From Pilatotrama ljubarskyi (taxonomy: Eukaryota; Basidiomycota; Agaricomycetes; Polyporales; Polyporaceae): a stretch of DNA of 64,000 nt. The notes under the pieces are model-generated. The model made no database searches, was not told where the DNA came from, and saw nothing but the letters and a program-made list of their open reading frames with translations. Location: assembly GCA_022385805.1 (NCBI GenBank), contig MU277684.1, forward strand, positions 155,333 to 219,332. The letters run 5' to 3'. Position numbers and translations under genes: made by a program. Of this stretch, positions 11,192-22,530 are shown one piece after another; positions within the stretch are counted from its first letter, which is position 1; every line of letters starts with the position of its first letter.

Positions 11192-11852
11192 ATGTCACCG
11201 CTATCCCGCACCTCTCTGGCGTTTGGCTGCATATGCCTCCTCAATGTCATATCCCTGTTGCCCTGGGATAGGATCAGGAACAGCTACTACAGCGTAGCGC
11301 CTGGTCTTGCCGATGTTTATGGTGGTAAGCCCCCAGCTGCAGACCAGACTTGAGCAGGACACCGATCCCGTGGAACCGACACACTCTGTAGAGGTCACGC
11401 CATACGAAGGCGTTTCACCGGTCTGGAACATTGGGCCGCTCCGCCAAGTGGCTATGTACTTCGAGCCCACCGTTCACTACCAGCTGAATTCCACGGAGGC
11501 CGACGCAGAATGGGCTGCTCTAACTCCCCTCAACGGCGGCATCGTCTACGCCGGGTCCGAGCGCAAGCCGTATTTGCTCTCAATCTTCCACCAGCTCCGG
11601 TGTCTCGACGTCCTTCGCCGCGCATACATATCTCTGCGACCCGCGGACGCTCCAGGCAATTCAACCGCATTACACTGCTTCAACTACATCAGGCAGATGG
11701 TCCTTTGCCGCAGTGACACGGTGTTGGAGCCCGTGTGGGATACCGAGGGCCCCCATGCTGTTCAGCCTTGGCGGACGCTCACCTGCAAAGACTGGCACCG
11801 AGTCTATGAGGCGCACGCTCAGAACATGCATAATCATTCTGAGCCTGCGTAG
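11192..11852 (+). CDS. UstYa-type (DUF3328) protein, copy 2, altered motif
   Basis: Exons 11192-11324 and 11392-11852 (67 bp intron) encode 197 residues. An N-terminal helix (SLAFGCICLLNVISLLPW) anchors the protein. The body reads YEGVSPVWNIGPLRQVAMYF, then EWAALTPLNGGIVYAGSE, a standard UstYa layout. The first catalytic motif, normally HxxHC, is HQLRC here (SIFHQLRCLDVLRR): the second histidine is arginine. The second motif is present as HCFNYIRQMVLC, with isoleucine for leucine. TLTCKDWHRVYEAH near the end matches the family's C-terminal block. UstYa and UstYb act as a pair in ustiloxin synthesis, so this may be the partner of the copy at 5.2 kb. With a ligand residue replaced it may instead be a non-catalytic or differently acting partner. 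No frameshift or stop is seen. Confidence 0.8.
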
Positions 11853-12504
11853 AGGTATGTTACGCCCCTGTAAGTACATCGGCAACGCTGACGAGGCATG
11901 TGCAGAAGCGGGCATTCGTCTCTGTCTTATGGAGCGAATCAGGACCTTCAGGTAAACCTCTCATGACCGGCCGTGTATCACTATACGCCATTCCATTCCT
12001 AGAACGATCGCCTCGCAGTGTCACATTCGCCTCATCTTCAGGCCGCGTCTCCAGCACTCATGGACCGGCCATTTCATTCTCACTCTTTATCGTGATCCCG
12101 CCTCCGAGTGCGTCCAATAATGGACTGCCGAATGAGTCAGATTGTACGCTTGCGCCTGCGCGCATCAGAAGCAGTACCCGGAGGTTCCATGGGCAACGCG
12201 CCGGGAGAGAGGAACGGAGATGGGTACCCTCTACTCATGGCGCCCGCTTTATATGACCTGAGTTCTTTCCTAAGCCTATGTCTCCTCCAGCTTACACCAG
12301 CTCGCTTAGGTACAAGACCCTTATGAATATCGGAACGCACCCAACAAAGTACAAGCCCAGATTCGCGAATAGCTTGTGCTAGCGCCGGGACCAGCGATCT
12401 TTACCAGCACTTTAGAGCGCCCAGCGCCCATCGGCCTGTGCCTTTCACCCACCTTACCCATCTTTCGTGCAGTGAGGCAGGGCTATCGAGCATGCTGGAA
12501 CATC
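11853..12504. other. Intergenic upstream of FMO pair
   Basis: No gene is recognised. It holds the 3' end of UstYa-type copy 2 and the upstream region of the first FMO. Confidence 0.5.
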
Positions 12505-12514
12505 TATATATATG
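12505..12514 (+). promoter_or_regulatory. TATA box of first FMO gene
   Basis: TATATATATG about 112 bp upstream of the ATG at 12626 is the best TATA-like element before the gene. Confidence 0.4.
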
Positions 12515-12625
12515 AGCATAGCCGGGAGGTCAGGGGCCCTCCCTGTGTGGCATTGCTTGCCGTCTCGGTGGTGCTAAGTCTCAAGAGCCCCGGGCCCCTC
12601 TCCTCGTCTCTTGAGCCGTCCTGTG

Positions 12626-14891
12626 ATGTCCCCTGCACGGCTTGCCACCGACCCGCGCTCAGAGTCCGTTGCGGTAATTGGTTCTGGTGTAGCGGGCCTC
12701 ATCACCGCTCACACTCTTCTTCGCGACGGTTTCACGGATGTCAGGATCCTTTCGCGGGACGCACAGGTCGGTGGTGTCTGGGCCGCGAATCGCATCTATC
12801 CTGGTCTATACCTCAACAAGTACGAATCCTGTTTGCAATTTGTTTCTCTGCCGCTGACCGGGATCCCGTAGCGTACATGGAGAGTATCGCCTATCTCAAC
12901 TGGAGATGCCTCTTTCCACGGCCACCGGCGGGCGCTTGACAGGAGACGACATGGCGCGGTACATAGAGGCGTATGCTGAGAAGTTCCTCCAAGGCAAGAT
13001 TGAGTCAGGCGTCGAGGTGGAGTATATCCGCCGGAATTCATGCGGCGCGGGCTGGATACTGGACGTACATGACTTACGTTCCAGTAAACGGGAGAGGAAG
13101 ACCTTTGGTCGCATCGTGGTTTGCACAGGAGTAAGCGCGACAGGGACATGCTTACGGCTGCTCACACCGCTGACGATTCACGTTGATAGGGATGCAGCAC
13201 GCCCAGAATGCCGGCCCGCTTGAACTCTGATGCAGCGGCGGCAGCGGGCTTTCAAGGGCTCGTATTCCATAGCGCAGACTTTGGTGCCAGGCTCCAAGAC
13301 CTGCTCGCAAGCGCCGCGGCCGTAGATGACGACTCGGATCTCGCACCTGCACCTGCACCCGTCGTCGTAGTTGGAGGAGGGAAGTCCGCTCAAGAGTACG
13401 TCTTGCCTTCATCTGCGGGAACAATCCTCACGGGGCTGCTGCGCAGCATATGCGCCTACTTAGCTAACGAGGGCCGAAGAGTTGCCATGATCTGCCATAA
13501 TCTGGACGCCTTCACGGCCGGTCCCAGACCTTTGCCAAACTTCATTCGCAAGAGCCGGTGGGTGTCCTCTTGGCCCGTTTAGTAGCTTCTTGGGAGTCCT
13601 GACTGTCGTCCGGATAGACTGCTCTCCTTGTTCTCGCCGCATATCCATCTGCGTACATCACTCGAGTAAGTCTTGTTCATAGCTCTGCGATTGCAGAAAC
13701 TCGACGTAGGCGCAACAGGCGTTTCCTACACACCACTTGGATTGGGAAGAAGATCGTAGACTTCATGTGGCACGGCCTAGCCCAGAGTTCGGTCCGTCAA
13801 ACATGCTCAGTCACAAGTAGTCGGGCTCACTTTTCGCTATGTAGTTTGATGCTGCCAAGATAGCGCCTGACTCTCCCCTGCGTAACACTGTCCTCCCTTT
13901 CTGGCATATTCGCGTCAACGACGAAGGCGTCCCTCGGCTGAACGGCTTCCACGCGCTAGCTTCAAGTGGCAAAATCGATGTCCTGACTGCGACGCACGCG
14001 GTCGGTTTCGGCCAGGATGGCCAATCCGTGGTTCTCGAAGACGGGAGATTCATTCCAGCGAGCGCGGTAGTCCTCGCCACCGGGTACCAGTCGTCTTGGT
14101 CTTCGCTGTTCAGTTGTGAGCGCTTTCGCCTCTCGGTATGTTGTACTAAACGGGTCGATTGACATGGCGTGGTATAGCGTCCACTACGGATGAACTGGGC
14201 TTGCATCCTCGGGAGGCGGAGACGAACACCGCCTCTCAGTGGAATTATACCACCCTGGTCAACGGCCCTCCTCTCCACCCCGATGCCAGGAGATGGTCTT
14301 CATCGGTGTATCGTGGTCTAGTTCCTGCTGCGAATATCACTCGTCGAGACTTTGCCGTCAACGGCGCCTGCGTATGTCATTGTCACAAAGAGCCTATTCC
14401 CGACCTCCCTGATTGACAGGAGTTCTAATCAGATTTCTCCAAACAACGGGTACACGGTCGAATAGCCTCGCACTGGATCTCGTCGTACTTTCTGGGAGAC
14501 GAGATGCGTCTGCCGGATACTCCTGCAGGTGCTTTAGCGGAGACGGAGCGTGCCGCAGCCTGGCTCAGGAAACGTTACCCTGAAATACCGACGGCCATGA
14601 ACATCAGTCACACCAGTTACTTGGCATTTTGGACGTAGGTCCTACGTTCCCGAGGCTTCTGACCTCAGCCGTTTGATCTTCTACTGAACCATGCGTGACC
14701 GCAGGTGGCCGCAGCACCTCGACGACCTCCTTGAGGATATGGGGTTACCCGTGATGCGCAGTGGAGGAAATTGGCTCCTGGCCGTTCAAGGTCATAGACC
14801 TCGCGGAGATCAAGTACCTCAAGGAAGAACGCGATGCGAGACATACCGCGACGACACCTTGACGAAGATGATCGCGCGAACAGGCCACTGA
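12626..14891 (+). pseudogene. Flavin-containing monooxygenase copy 1, C-terminal lesions
   Basis: FMOs use FAD and NADPH to oxygenate N, S or C atoms. This copy keeps the FAD motif (VAVIGSGVAGLITA, about residue 17), the FMO fingerprint GFQGLVFHSADF, the NADPH motif VVVGGGKSAQE and VLATGYQSSW. It is a close tandem copy of the gene at 15382, with introns at matching places. Aligned by eye to that gene, it lacks one base after NNGYT (about 14456-14464), which brings a TAG into frame. It also lacks two bases near 14770-14777 (SGGN..WPFK), so the end is read in a wrong frame until 14891 instead of stopping near 14862. A non-homologous donor (near 14374) could splice past the first lesion at the cost of conserved residues. 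Either it is a dying duplicate, the assembly has base errors, or it makes an altered enzyme. The N-terminal two thirds look under constraint. Confidence 0.72.
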
Positions 14892-15381
14892 CAGTAGGGG
14901 TATGTATCGGTAGACCGACTACTGTATCGCGGCGGCATCCCGTATACTTCTCCGCCCTCTGAGCTAGCATCGCATCCGGCGTCGCTAAGCCCGCGTGGTA
15001 TCTGAGCAAGTACTCGGTTCCGGGCCGTACACTTCGAGACGGCTATTTGTCGCCTGGGTATGATGTCCCTCATAGAAAATCTTACTGGCCGCGGGTATGC
15101 TCACTCAGCCAACTGAATGGTGCATGGACGCGACTTGCGCCCGTGACCGGCCGCAGTGATATCCCCATCGATGGCGAGTAAAGGCGCTAGGCCAAGAGTC
15201 AACTTGAACGAAAACGGAAAGCGTGTAAGTTTCAGCGCGGTGCACATGCTTTGACGCCTCGCTTCCATCGAGTGATTCGAGTCCGCAGTTAGCTCCGGTC
15301 ATACCTTTTTCCAGCAGAACATGTAGGTTTCGGTACTTATACCGGGCAGTGGCTCTACGAAGCCGCATCTCCTCACCAGCG
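14892..15381. other. Spacer between tandem FMO genes
   Basis: About 490 bp with no recognised gene. It must contain the promoter of the second FMO, but no clear TATA element is seen. Confidence 0.5.
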
Positions 15382-17620
15382 ATGACCTCGAATACGAGCT
15401 CTGATCCTCGCAAGGGCTCTGTCGTAGTCATTGGTGCTGGCATCACTGGGCTCATCACCGCTTATACTCTTCTCAGAGATGGGTTCGTGGACGTTCAGGT
15501 CTTGACTAGAGACACGCAGACTGGTGGAGTCTGGGCAGCTGATCGTGTCTATCCCGGCCTCTACCTCAACAAGTCAGTCTTCTCACCTACATGTCATTAC
15601 CACGCTTGACGCACGATATCATGACAGTGTCCACGGTGAATACCGCCTGTCGCCGCTTGAGATGCCTCCACCAGTGGCGGGGGGTCCACTTCGAGGCCGG
15701 CTGTCGGGAGCGGAAGTGTCGCGGTACTTCAACACTTTCGCCGACACGTTTCTCAAGGACAAGATACAGCTCGGGAAAGACGTGCAGCAGATTCGCCGCC
15801 ACCCCTCCGGAGAGGGATGGCAGCTCGACATACGAGACGTGGTCAGTGGACGCCAAGAGACCAGGGACTATGCCCGCATTGTTCTCTGCACGGGGGTGAC
15901 TCGCCGCTCCGCATATGCAACACGTGGTTGTAGCTCACGCGTGTTCTTGTCTAGGGCTGTAGCAACCCTAAAATCCCTGACACGCTCAAGCCTTCCGCTG
16001 CCGCTGCTGTCGGCTTCAAAGGCCCGGTAATCCACACGGCGGAGTTTGCGGCAAAGATACACGATGTTCTGGAGAGCGCGCCTCCAGCTCAACAAGCGTC
16101 AGAACAAAACGCGCCGTCCGTTATCGTCGTCGGAGGCGGGAAGTCTGCACAAGAGTCAGTGCGATCTCACTCGGTTTGAGCTGCGGTCTCATAGACGTCC
16201 TCTCGGTAGCGCTTGCGCGTACCTGGCAGGCGAAGGCCGCAAGGTGACCCTTGTATGCCACAATCTGGACGCATTTCTAGCCAGTCCTACGCCTCTGCCT
16301 GCATTCGTCCGTAAGAGCAGGTGAGCAGAGTCTTGTACTGGAAGCGTTCATCCATGAACGGCTGTCTTCAGGTTCCTATCCGTCATCTCGCCGCACATCC
16401 ATCTACGCACAGGACTTGAGTACGTCACTCTGTTTGACCTCGGATCCCTTCGAGAGTCCGAATGTCACTTGCCCCTGTCCCGCAGACGCTTCCTCCACAC
16501 CACTTGGCTCGGAAAGCATGTCACTCGTTTCATCTGGTACGCTCTCACTGAGAGTTCGGTGCGCATTCCACGACCCTGACACGTCCGTTACAACGACTCA
16601 CTCACCGAGCACAGTTCCGTGCGGCGAACGTCCCCCCTGGTTCTCCCCTCCGGAACACCGTTTCGGCATTCTGGCATGTCCGCCTGAACGATGAAGGCGT
16701 CCCGCGACAGAACGGGTTCCATGCGCTCGCATTGGCAGGAAAGATCGACGTGATCACTCCCGCGCACGTAGCACGCTTCGGGGAGGATGGCAAGTCCGTC
16801 GTGCTGGACGATGGACGGTCTTTCGCAGCCAGTGCGGTCGTGGTCGCCACTGGCTACACCTCGTCCTGGCAGGAACTGTTTGATGGTCAGTGCACGCTGC
16901 CAGAGAAGACGTGGACGATACTCACATGAAGCGTCCTGTTCTGTGCAGGGAGAACACTGACGGAGCTGGGATTGGATCCCCAACCTGCAAGCCCTGAGAC
17001 TAGTGCTTACAAGTGGGAGTACACCACACTGTCAGACCCTCCCGCGACGCACCCCGATACAAAGCGCTGGTCTTCAGGGCTCTACCGTGGCCTCGTCCCA
17101 GCGAAAAATATCACTCGTCGAGACCTAGCAGTGAACGGTACTGGGGTACGTCCTCACCATTCTTGACGACGCACCGAAGGATTCAACAGAAGGGCAGCTT
17201 TCGATCAACAACGGATACACGTCGGAGGTGGTCTCGCACTGGATCTCGTCCTACTTCCTCGGGGACGAAATGCGTCTGCCAGAGACGACCGACGCCGCAA
17301 TCTCAGCGACCGAGCGCGAGGCGGCGTGGCTGAAGCAGAGATACCCGCAGGTCCCGACCGCGCTCAATCCGAGCTATACCGCTTTCCTGACCTTCATGGC
17401 GTACGTCCTTTCGCGATTGCTCCGAATCCAACCTGAAGCTTCTTCCCTTCGTGACAGTTGGCCGCAATACTCCGATGACCTATTGGAGGACATGGGCTTG
17501 CGCGTGATGCGGAGCGGAGGCAATGCGCTTAACTGGCCGTTCAAGGTCGTAGATCTGGACGAGCTCAAGACGTTGAAGGAGGAACGTGATGCGAGACGCG
17601 GGGCACTGAAGACGACTTGA
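15382..17620 (+). CDS. Flavin-containing monooxygenase copy 2, intact
   Basis: This is the intact tandem copy, read through about ten exons without a lesion. It starts MTSNTSSDPRKGSVVVIG with the FAD motif VIGAGITGLITAYTLL. Next come the mature-type segment TGGVWAADRVYPGLYLNK, the fingerprint GFKGPVIHTAEF and the NADPH-binding VIVVGGGKSAQE. HIHLRTGLE, FWHVRLNDEGVPRQNGFHAL and VVATGYTSSWQELF follow. The C-terminal block is SHWISSYFLGDEMRL, then EDMGLRVMRSGGNALNWPFK, ending RRGALKTT. The substrate is unknown. In ustiloxin clusters two FMOs (UstF1 and UstF2) oxidise the peptide-derived intermediate, which makes the tandem pair next to two UstYa-type genes notable. The assignment to that pathway type rests on context only. 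Confidence 0.85.
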
Positions 17621-17699
17621 ACGGTCACAGGCTGAGCGTGAATGATCGAACATAGGTCGCCCGAGTAGATTCCCCAGCGTGTCTCTATCCATCTTGTCT

Positions 17700-19529
17700 C
17701 TATGCGAAGCACTTCTCGAAGTCACCTTCGCCGTCATGCCGCGCATACGCCTGGCTCTCCACGAAGGCGTCCAACTTGCAGAGTCCCCGCGCATCCGCGC
17801 CACAGAGCTCGAGAGGCTGCACCGCGTCGTTCACTAGCACGCGAACCAGCTGCTCGTGCTCCTCGCCCGAGCACTCTATCCGTTCCACAACCATGCGCGC
17901 GGAGAACGGTACGATGCGCTGTACCCGCCACGTCCGCGCCGGGTCGGGGCGCATCGGGTCTAGCGGCGCAGGCTGCTTGAACAGGCCCATCGCGGAGAAG
18001 ATGGCGATCATCTGGTTGTCGTGAGAGAAGTCTGCATAGAGCGTGCGGTTGAGCGGGAAGGTTGTCGGGGAAGAGTCGAGCGTGCGGTTCGTCTGAGTGT
18101 GGTCGGACACGGGTTTCCCTGTGAGGCGCGCGAGCAGCTCGTTGATGTACCCGACACCTTGCACGGGGCCGAGGGGCTGGCCGTATCTGCGAAGGTGCAT
18201 TGCACGAAGTCAGGATTACGCTGCGCAGGGGTAGTGACGTACGCACCCGGTCCCATAGAACTTGTCCAGATCGGCGTTGTACGCAAAAGCGCTCTCCGCA
18301 TCAAGCTCCTCATAGACGTCGCAGAAGGGACTGCGCTTCTCGGATGCAACGGTCTCGAAAGGACAGAGCGTGAGCAGGTTGTAGGTGTCCGTGTCCGAGA
18401 GGTTGGCACCAGGTGCTCCTGCGTTGAATCGCGCGGTCATAGGAGGTGCGAAAGTGGCGAGCCATTGGTTCGTCTCTGGATCTGAGGAACCGGCGGAAGG
18501 GCACATGTTATCATCGAGGGTGTCGTTACCCTGCGATACGTCAAGTCACGTTTTGACACAGGTAAATTCGAAACGCACTGCTTCGGAGAGGATCACAGAC
18601 AGGACTGGTTTGAAGCGATATGAACTCGCGGCTGCGAAACCTGTCCGTTCTCAGTTAATGGCCTGGTCTGAGCCGGGGGTATCGAAGGCGCACCTGCAGT
18701 CCAGTTGGTGGCACTTGCTACCACGCGGTCTGAACTCGACGCTCTAACGAACGGAAGATTGTCTGCAGTGACCAGAGACGCGTATCTCTCAAATGCTTGC
18801 GTGCCCGCGTCAAAGGACCTGTCGCTGATGAGAGCCGCGCACTCATGACTGACCAAGGAGCCTACTGTGCAGCACCAAACGGGACGAGGTCGTCACGCCG
18901 TAAATCATACGTGAAGTTCTTGACGAAGGAGAGTAGAGGGTCTGTGTACTCTGCTGCTGCCTTGAGCTTCCCAACTGCCGCTTGGATACGGGCAGCGGCG
19001 CCTGACGTAGGAAAGCGAGCGCCATGACGTTGAATCTGCGATAAACAATCAGTACACCATGCCAAGGGAAAGGCTCCTTGAGCGTACGATGTGGACCTGA
19101 AGTACGAAGCTATGTCAGTATTACCGCACGTCTACGCACAAGGCCGTGTACAATCATCCAGCGCGACGACGGTCCACTGGCACTTGACAAGAACGCCTCA
19201 TTACGTCGTGCACGCACCTGGTTAATACTACAGTTTTGCGGGATTGGTTGGTACAGCTCAGCCGGAAAGTAGGGGGAATACATCGACCAGCTTTGCTGGA
19301 CCTCCCGCGAAACTCCCAATGTAGGCGTTGACGTAGTCCGCAGCTCGAGATGTCCTCCGGGAATCAGCGTCGCATAGGCGTACCATATAAAAAGCAGGGT
19401 CGCGAAGAGTAGTACGACCATCGTTGCTCGGCGTGCTTCGAATGATGCGATTTTCTGGTGGTGAGGTTCAGCACTGCGGTCCACACCCGGTAGGGGAAGT
19501 GCATCCAGGTGTGCCGGACCTGGTTTCAT
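17700..19529 (-). CDS. Histidine acid phosphatase, phytase-like, membrane-anchored
   Basis: Such enzymes remove phosphate from phytate and other phosphomonoesters through a phosphohistidine. The catalytic RHGxRxP motif is present as [16 protein letters not shown], and the proton-donor HD motif as [17 protein letters not shown]. The intermediate landmarks [20 protein letters not shown] and [21 protein letters not shown] are typical of fungal 3-phytases. The N-terminus from 19529 has about 35 residues and then a helix ([16 protein letters not shown]), so the enzyme looks like a type II membrane protein rather than one with a cleaved signal. The [20 protein letters not shown] block precedes the active site as in the family. 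At least six exons; a small exon near the RHG motif is uncertain. It runs convergent to the FMO pair, with stops 80 bp apart. Confidence 0.85.
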
Positions 19530-19693
19530 GGAGCAAGCGAAAGAGGAGCAGAGGACTCGGATGCTTGTGAATGGAGGGAGCGCCGACACTGAGCATGAAC
19601 GTTTGAACAGCACGTACCGAGGACAGCTGTGCGTCGTGGCGCCAGGGGGGAGTCGAGGCCAGTGCACGTTCGTCCTGGCGGGAGGGCGCGCAC

Positions 19694-19702
19694 TATATAT
19701 AA
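19694..19702 (-). promoter_or_regulatory. TATA box of phytase-like gene
   Basis: TATATATAG on the minus strand, about 165 bp upstream of the ATG at 19529. Confidence 0.35.
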
Positions 19703-20709
19703 TGCACGTGATCGCAACGATTGAAGTGCAATGCGACCAAAACGCGACGCGTCCGACGCGTCGGTGTCCGCGACGGTCGTGAAGGCCAAGTCAGAACGAC
19801 GCTTCTTCGTAATTTCTGGGAGATCGGGACACCGGGAGAACATAGCACGGTAGCAGGCCGATGTTACATGCACCGACATATAGACATACCCTGCGGGTCA
19901 GCGACCACCCATTCGGAGCCCATCATCGCTGATCGGCATAAAGGCGGCTGCCCTCTCGCGTATGATGAACTGGCTGTTCGTTCCATCATGCCTTGTGGAA
20001 GATGCTGGCGGCACAAAAAAACCGAGAGAGGACGGCGCAAATGGTCGTGCCTTGCAAGAATTCGGCCTCCAAGTCCTGAAGGGCCAACCACCCGTAACAT
20101 CTCATACTCTAACAGGCCGACTGGCTACGTCCAACGCCCCGTGTCCTCGGCTTTCCAAGCCTGTACCTTGGCCAGGTCGCCTCAAGGCAATTGACATCCG
20201 CAAGACTCACTTTGCTATCCGGATCCCACTCCTGCATAACTTCGGCGTATACGGGCACCGACAGTTTGCGCCCAGCTCCGCGAGAGCGTTCCAGCCACGA
20301 CAAAATCCTGTGCACGTCGATCCTAACAACACCAGTGCCATTGAGAGTGCGCGCAGATGAGGCGTGTGAGACGTCGCTCATGATGCACGAGCCCCGGATC
20401 CCATCGACGAACGAGTAGCTATTGTGACCAAGACGTGAGCTTAGACGAGTATAAAGCGTACAAGCGTCCGAAGGCTAGAAGGCTAGAGGGATGAGAACGC
20501 AAGAGAAGAGAATCCACGTGCCAACGCGTCGCTGAAGATGGCAGCGGTCGACGTTGTACATCAAAATCGGAAAGCCAATTACCGTTTGGCGCCCACAGGT
20601 CTCCTCCACGTGCTCCAGGCGGCAAAGTGCGGGTACATATTCCCCCGCGCGGCAGGGTGTTCCCTGGCCTTCCTCCCTATCGTCGTCCATCCATCTCTCT
20701 GCAGCTGCG
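19703..20709. other. Intergenic, no gene seen
   Basis: Upstream regions of two divergent genes. Several overlapping frames of 60-160 codons lack any recognisable domain. Confidence 0.5.
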
Positions 20710-21942
20710 ATGCCTGGGCCAGCTGTGTACATCGCTGTTGCAGTCGTCGGAGTCGTCGCTGTTGGGATTGCATTCCATGAGGTGAGCTTCCGGCCGAGGC
20801 ACAGATGTGCGCTGACTGCGGTAACTCGCCTGCTTACCATAGCACCTGCAGCTGGTCTACGAACCCCATATCGCACCTAAGGTCGAGGTTTGGGCTGAGT
20901 CGTTCATAGAAAGGCGCAGACAGAAGAGGCTACAGAGGCAGGGTCCTGTACTCGCCAATCCTCATCCTCTCGAGGACGGGGACGAGAACAGTACCAGACG
21001 ATTCCTCAACCGCCCCAAGGATAAGAAAGACGACGACAGCGACGATGGCAACAACGAAGACGGCAGCGTGTCTATAGAGCTCGAACGGCTCGCAGCAAAA
21101 GAGAGAGATGCATGGAGGCACGACTCAGGTCCCTCATCTGGTCTGCGGCAACGGAGAGCCGCCGGTGCGATGGACGAAGTAAGTAGCCTCCACGATCCTG
21201 CTACAGCTACCGTGTTGAAACTGGACTTCCGCAGTCTAACACTTTCATCCCGTATCCCGCCATGGCTCCCACCCACGTTATTTTCGACAACTCTGAGCCT
21301 CCCTCACCTGGTACTCGATCCTCCTCGGGCAGCAGCCCAAGCTCTTCCGCTGGGAACAGCCCTTCGCATCCGACAATCGTGTTATCCGAGGCTCAACCAC
21401 GTGCCGGGAAGTCCCCCTCCCCTCCACGTGCTATGTCACCACGACTCCCCACACCGATGTCCAACTACTCCTCCATCTCGTCTCGTGCAGTCACTCCTAC
21501 GACGACTCTTTCCGAGCGCTCGCCTTTGTCGTCTAGACGACCCACTCCGGACATCAGCGCATCGCAAGCTCTTACGTCCGCATACAACACTCCACTTGGC
21601 GGCTCGCTCATCTCGGACCGCGCTCGCTCGCCCAGTGACGTCCACTCTTTTCTCGCATCTCGCCCCCAGTCTCCTTTCTCCGATATCCATTCCGTCGATG
21701 CTCGCAGCAGTCCCGAGCACGTCTCCTTCGCGAGGTCGCCCATCCCGTCCCCGCGTGTGCAGTCGCCGAGCATAGGCTCGGATCTCACGATGGATTCCGA
21801 TGAGGAATTTGATATACTCTCTCCGCGCTCGGGAATGTTCAGTCCGCCAAGCCGAGTTGACGACTTCCTTAACGACGGCGCATCTCAGCACGGGAGTGAC
21901 GCTTCCTGGGCCAGCGTCGGACGCAGGTCTCCCGAGTTTTGA
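20710..21942 (+). CDS. Ser/Pro-rich protein with N-terminal membrane helix
   Basis: Three exons read in frame, with introns before the codons HLQLVYEPH and at about 21180-21234 (DE joined to SNTFIPYP). The first exon is essentially one membrane helix (AVYIAVAVVGVVAVGIAF). A basic and acidic linker follows (VEVWAESFIERRRQKRL, then KDKKDDDSDDGNNEDGS). After that comes a long disordered tail rich in serine and proline with many S/T-P sites, such as SPRLPTPMSNYSS and ARSPIPSPRVQSPSIGS, ending DASWASVGRRSPEF. The many S/T-P dipeptides suggest regulation by proline-directed kinases; this is inference. I do not recognise a named domain. It looks like a tail-exposed membrane protein, perhaps of the endoplasmic reticulum. 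Confidence 0.7.
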
Positions 21943-22530
21943 AGATGCACCAGCATTTTTAACTCCAAGCATACGCTCTTGTTACGACAGTTCTCTCCTG
22001 TATCATGAACGCTATACATCGGTTCTGGATTGTCTGTACTATGTTTTTCGCTCTCTGTGATATTAGTTGGACCACGCATGTTGTACCTGCTGTAGAGCCT
22101 CTATTATATTGTTTCCGGCCCCATTCTCCTCACGACTGCACCGGCTTGCATTGCAGCCTACGACATGTTGTAATAGGTACTACTTATTCCGATTCTCCTG
22201 CACTACAGTCTACACCGATCTAAGAAGTGAACGATGGACATGGCAGTGTAGAGTCATGTGTTTCCTGCGAACGCGGTCTTGCTAAGTGCAGGGCGGAAGT
22301 TGCCGGTACCCGGGGGTTTGACGTTGTGGGTCCATTCAACGCATTCCAGCTTGATGTAGAACCACCATCCTAGTATCACCTCGCACTGCTGCACGTACCG
22401 GAAAGAGCTCAAGCAGGACACCCAATCTGCAAGCTGGTTCGGGGTGGCTTGTCTGTTCCGACAGGTCATAACAGCACCAGCACTCGGAGAAATTGCATAT
22501 CATCGTTTTGCGGCCACCACTTGCATTCAG
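21943..22530. other. Intergenic, no gene seen
   Basis: A 588 bp spacer between two plus-strand genes; no motif-bearing frame. Confidence 0.5.
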
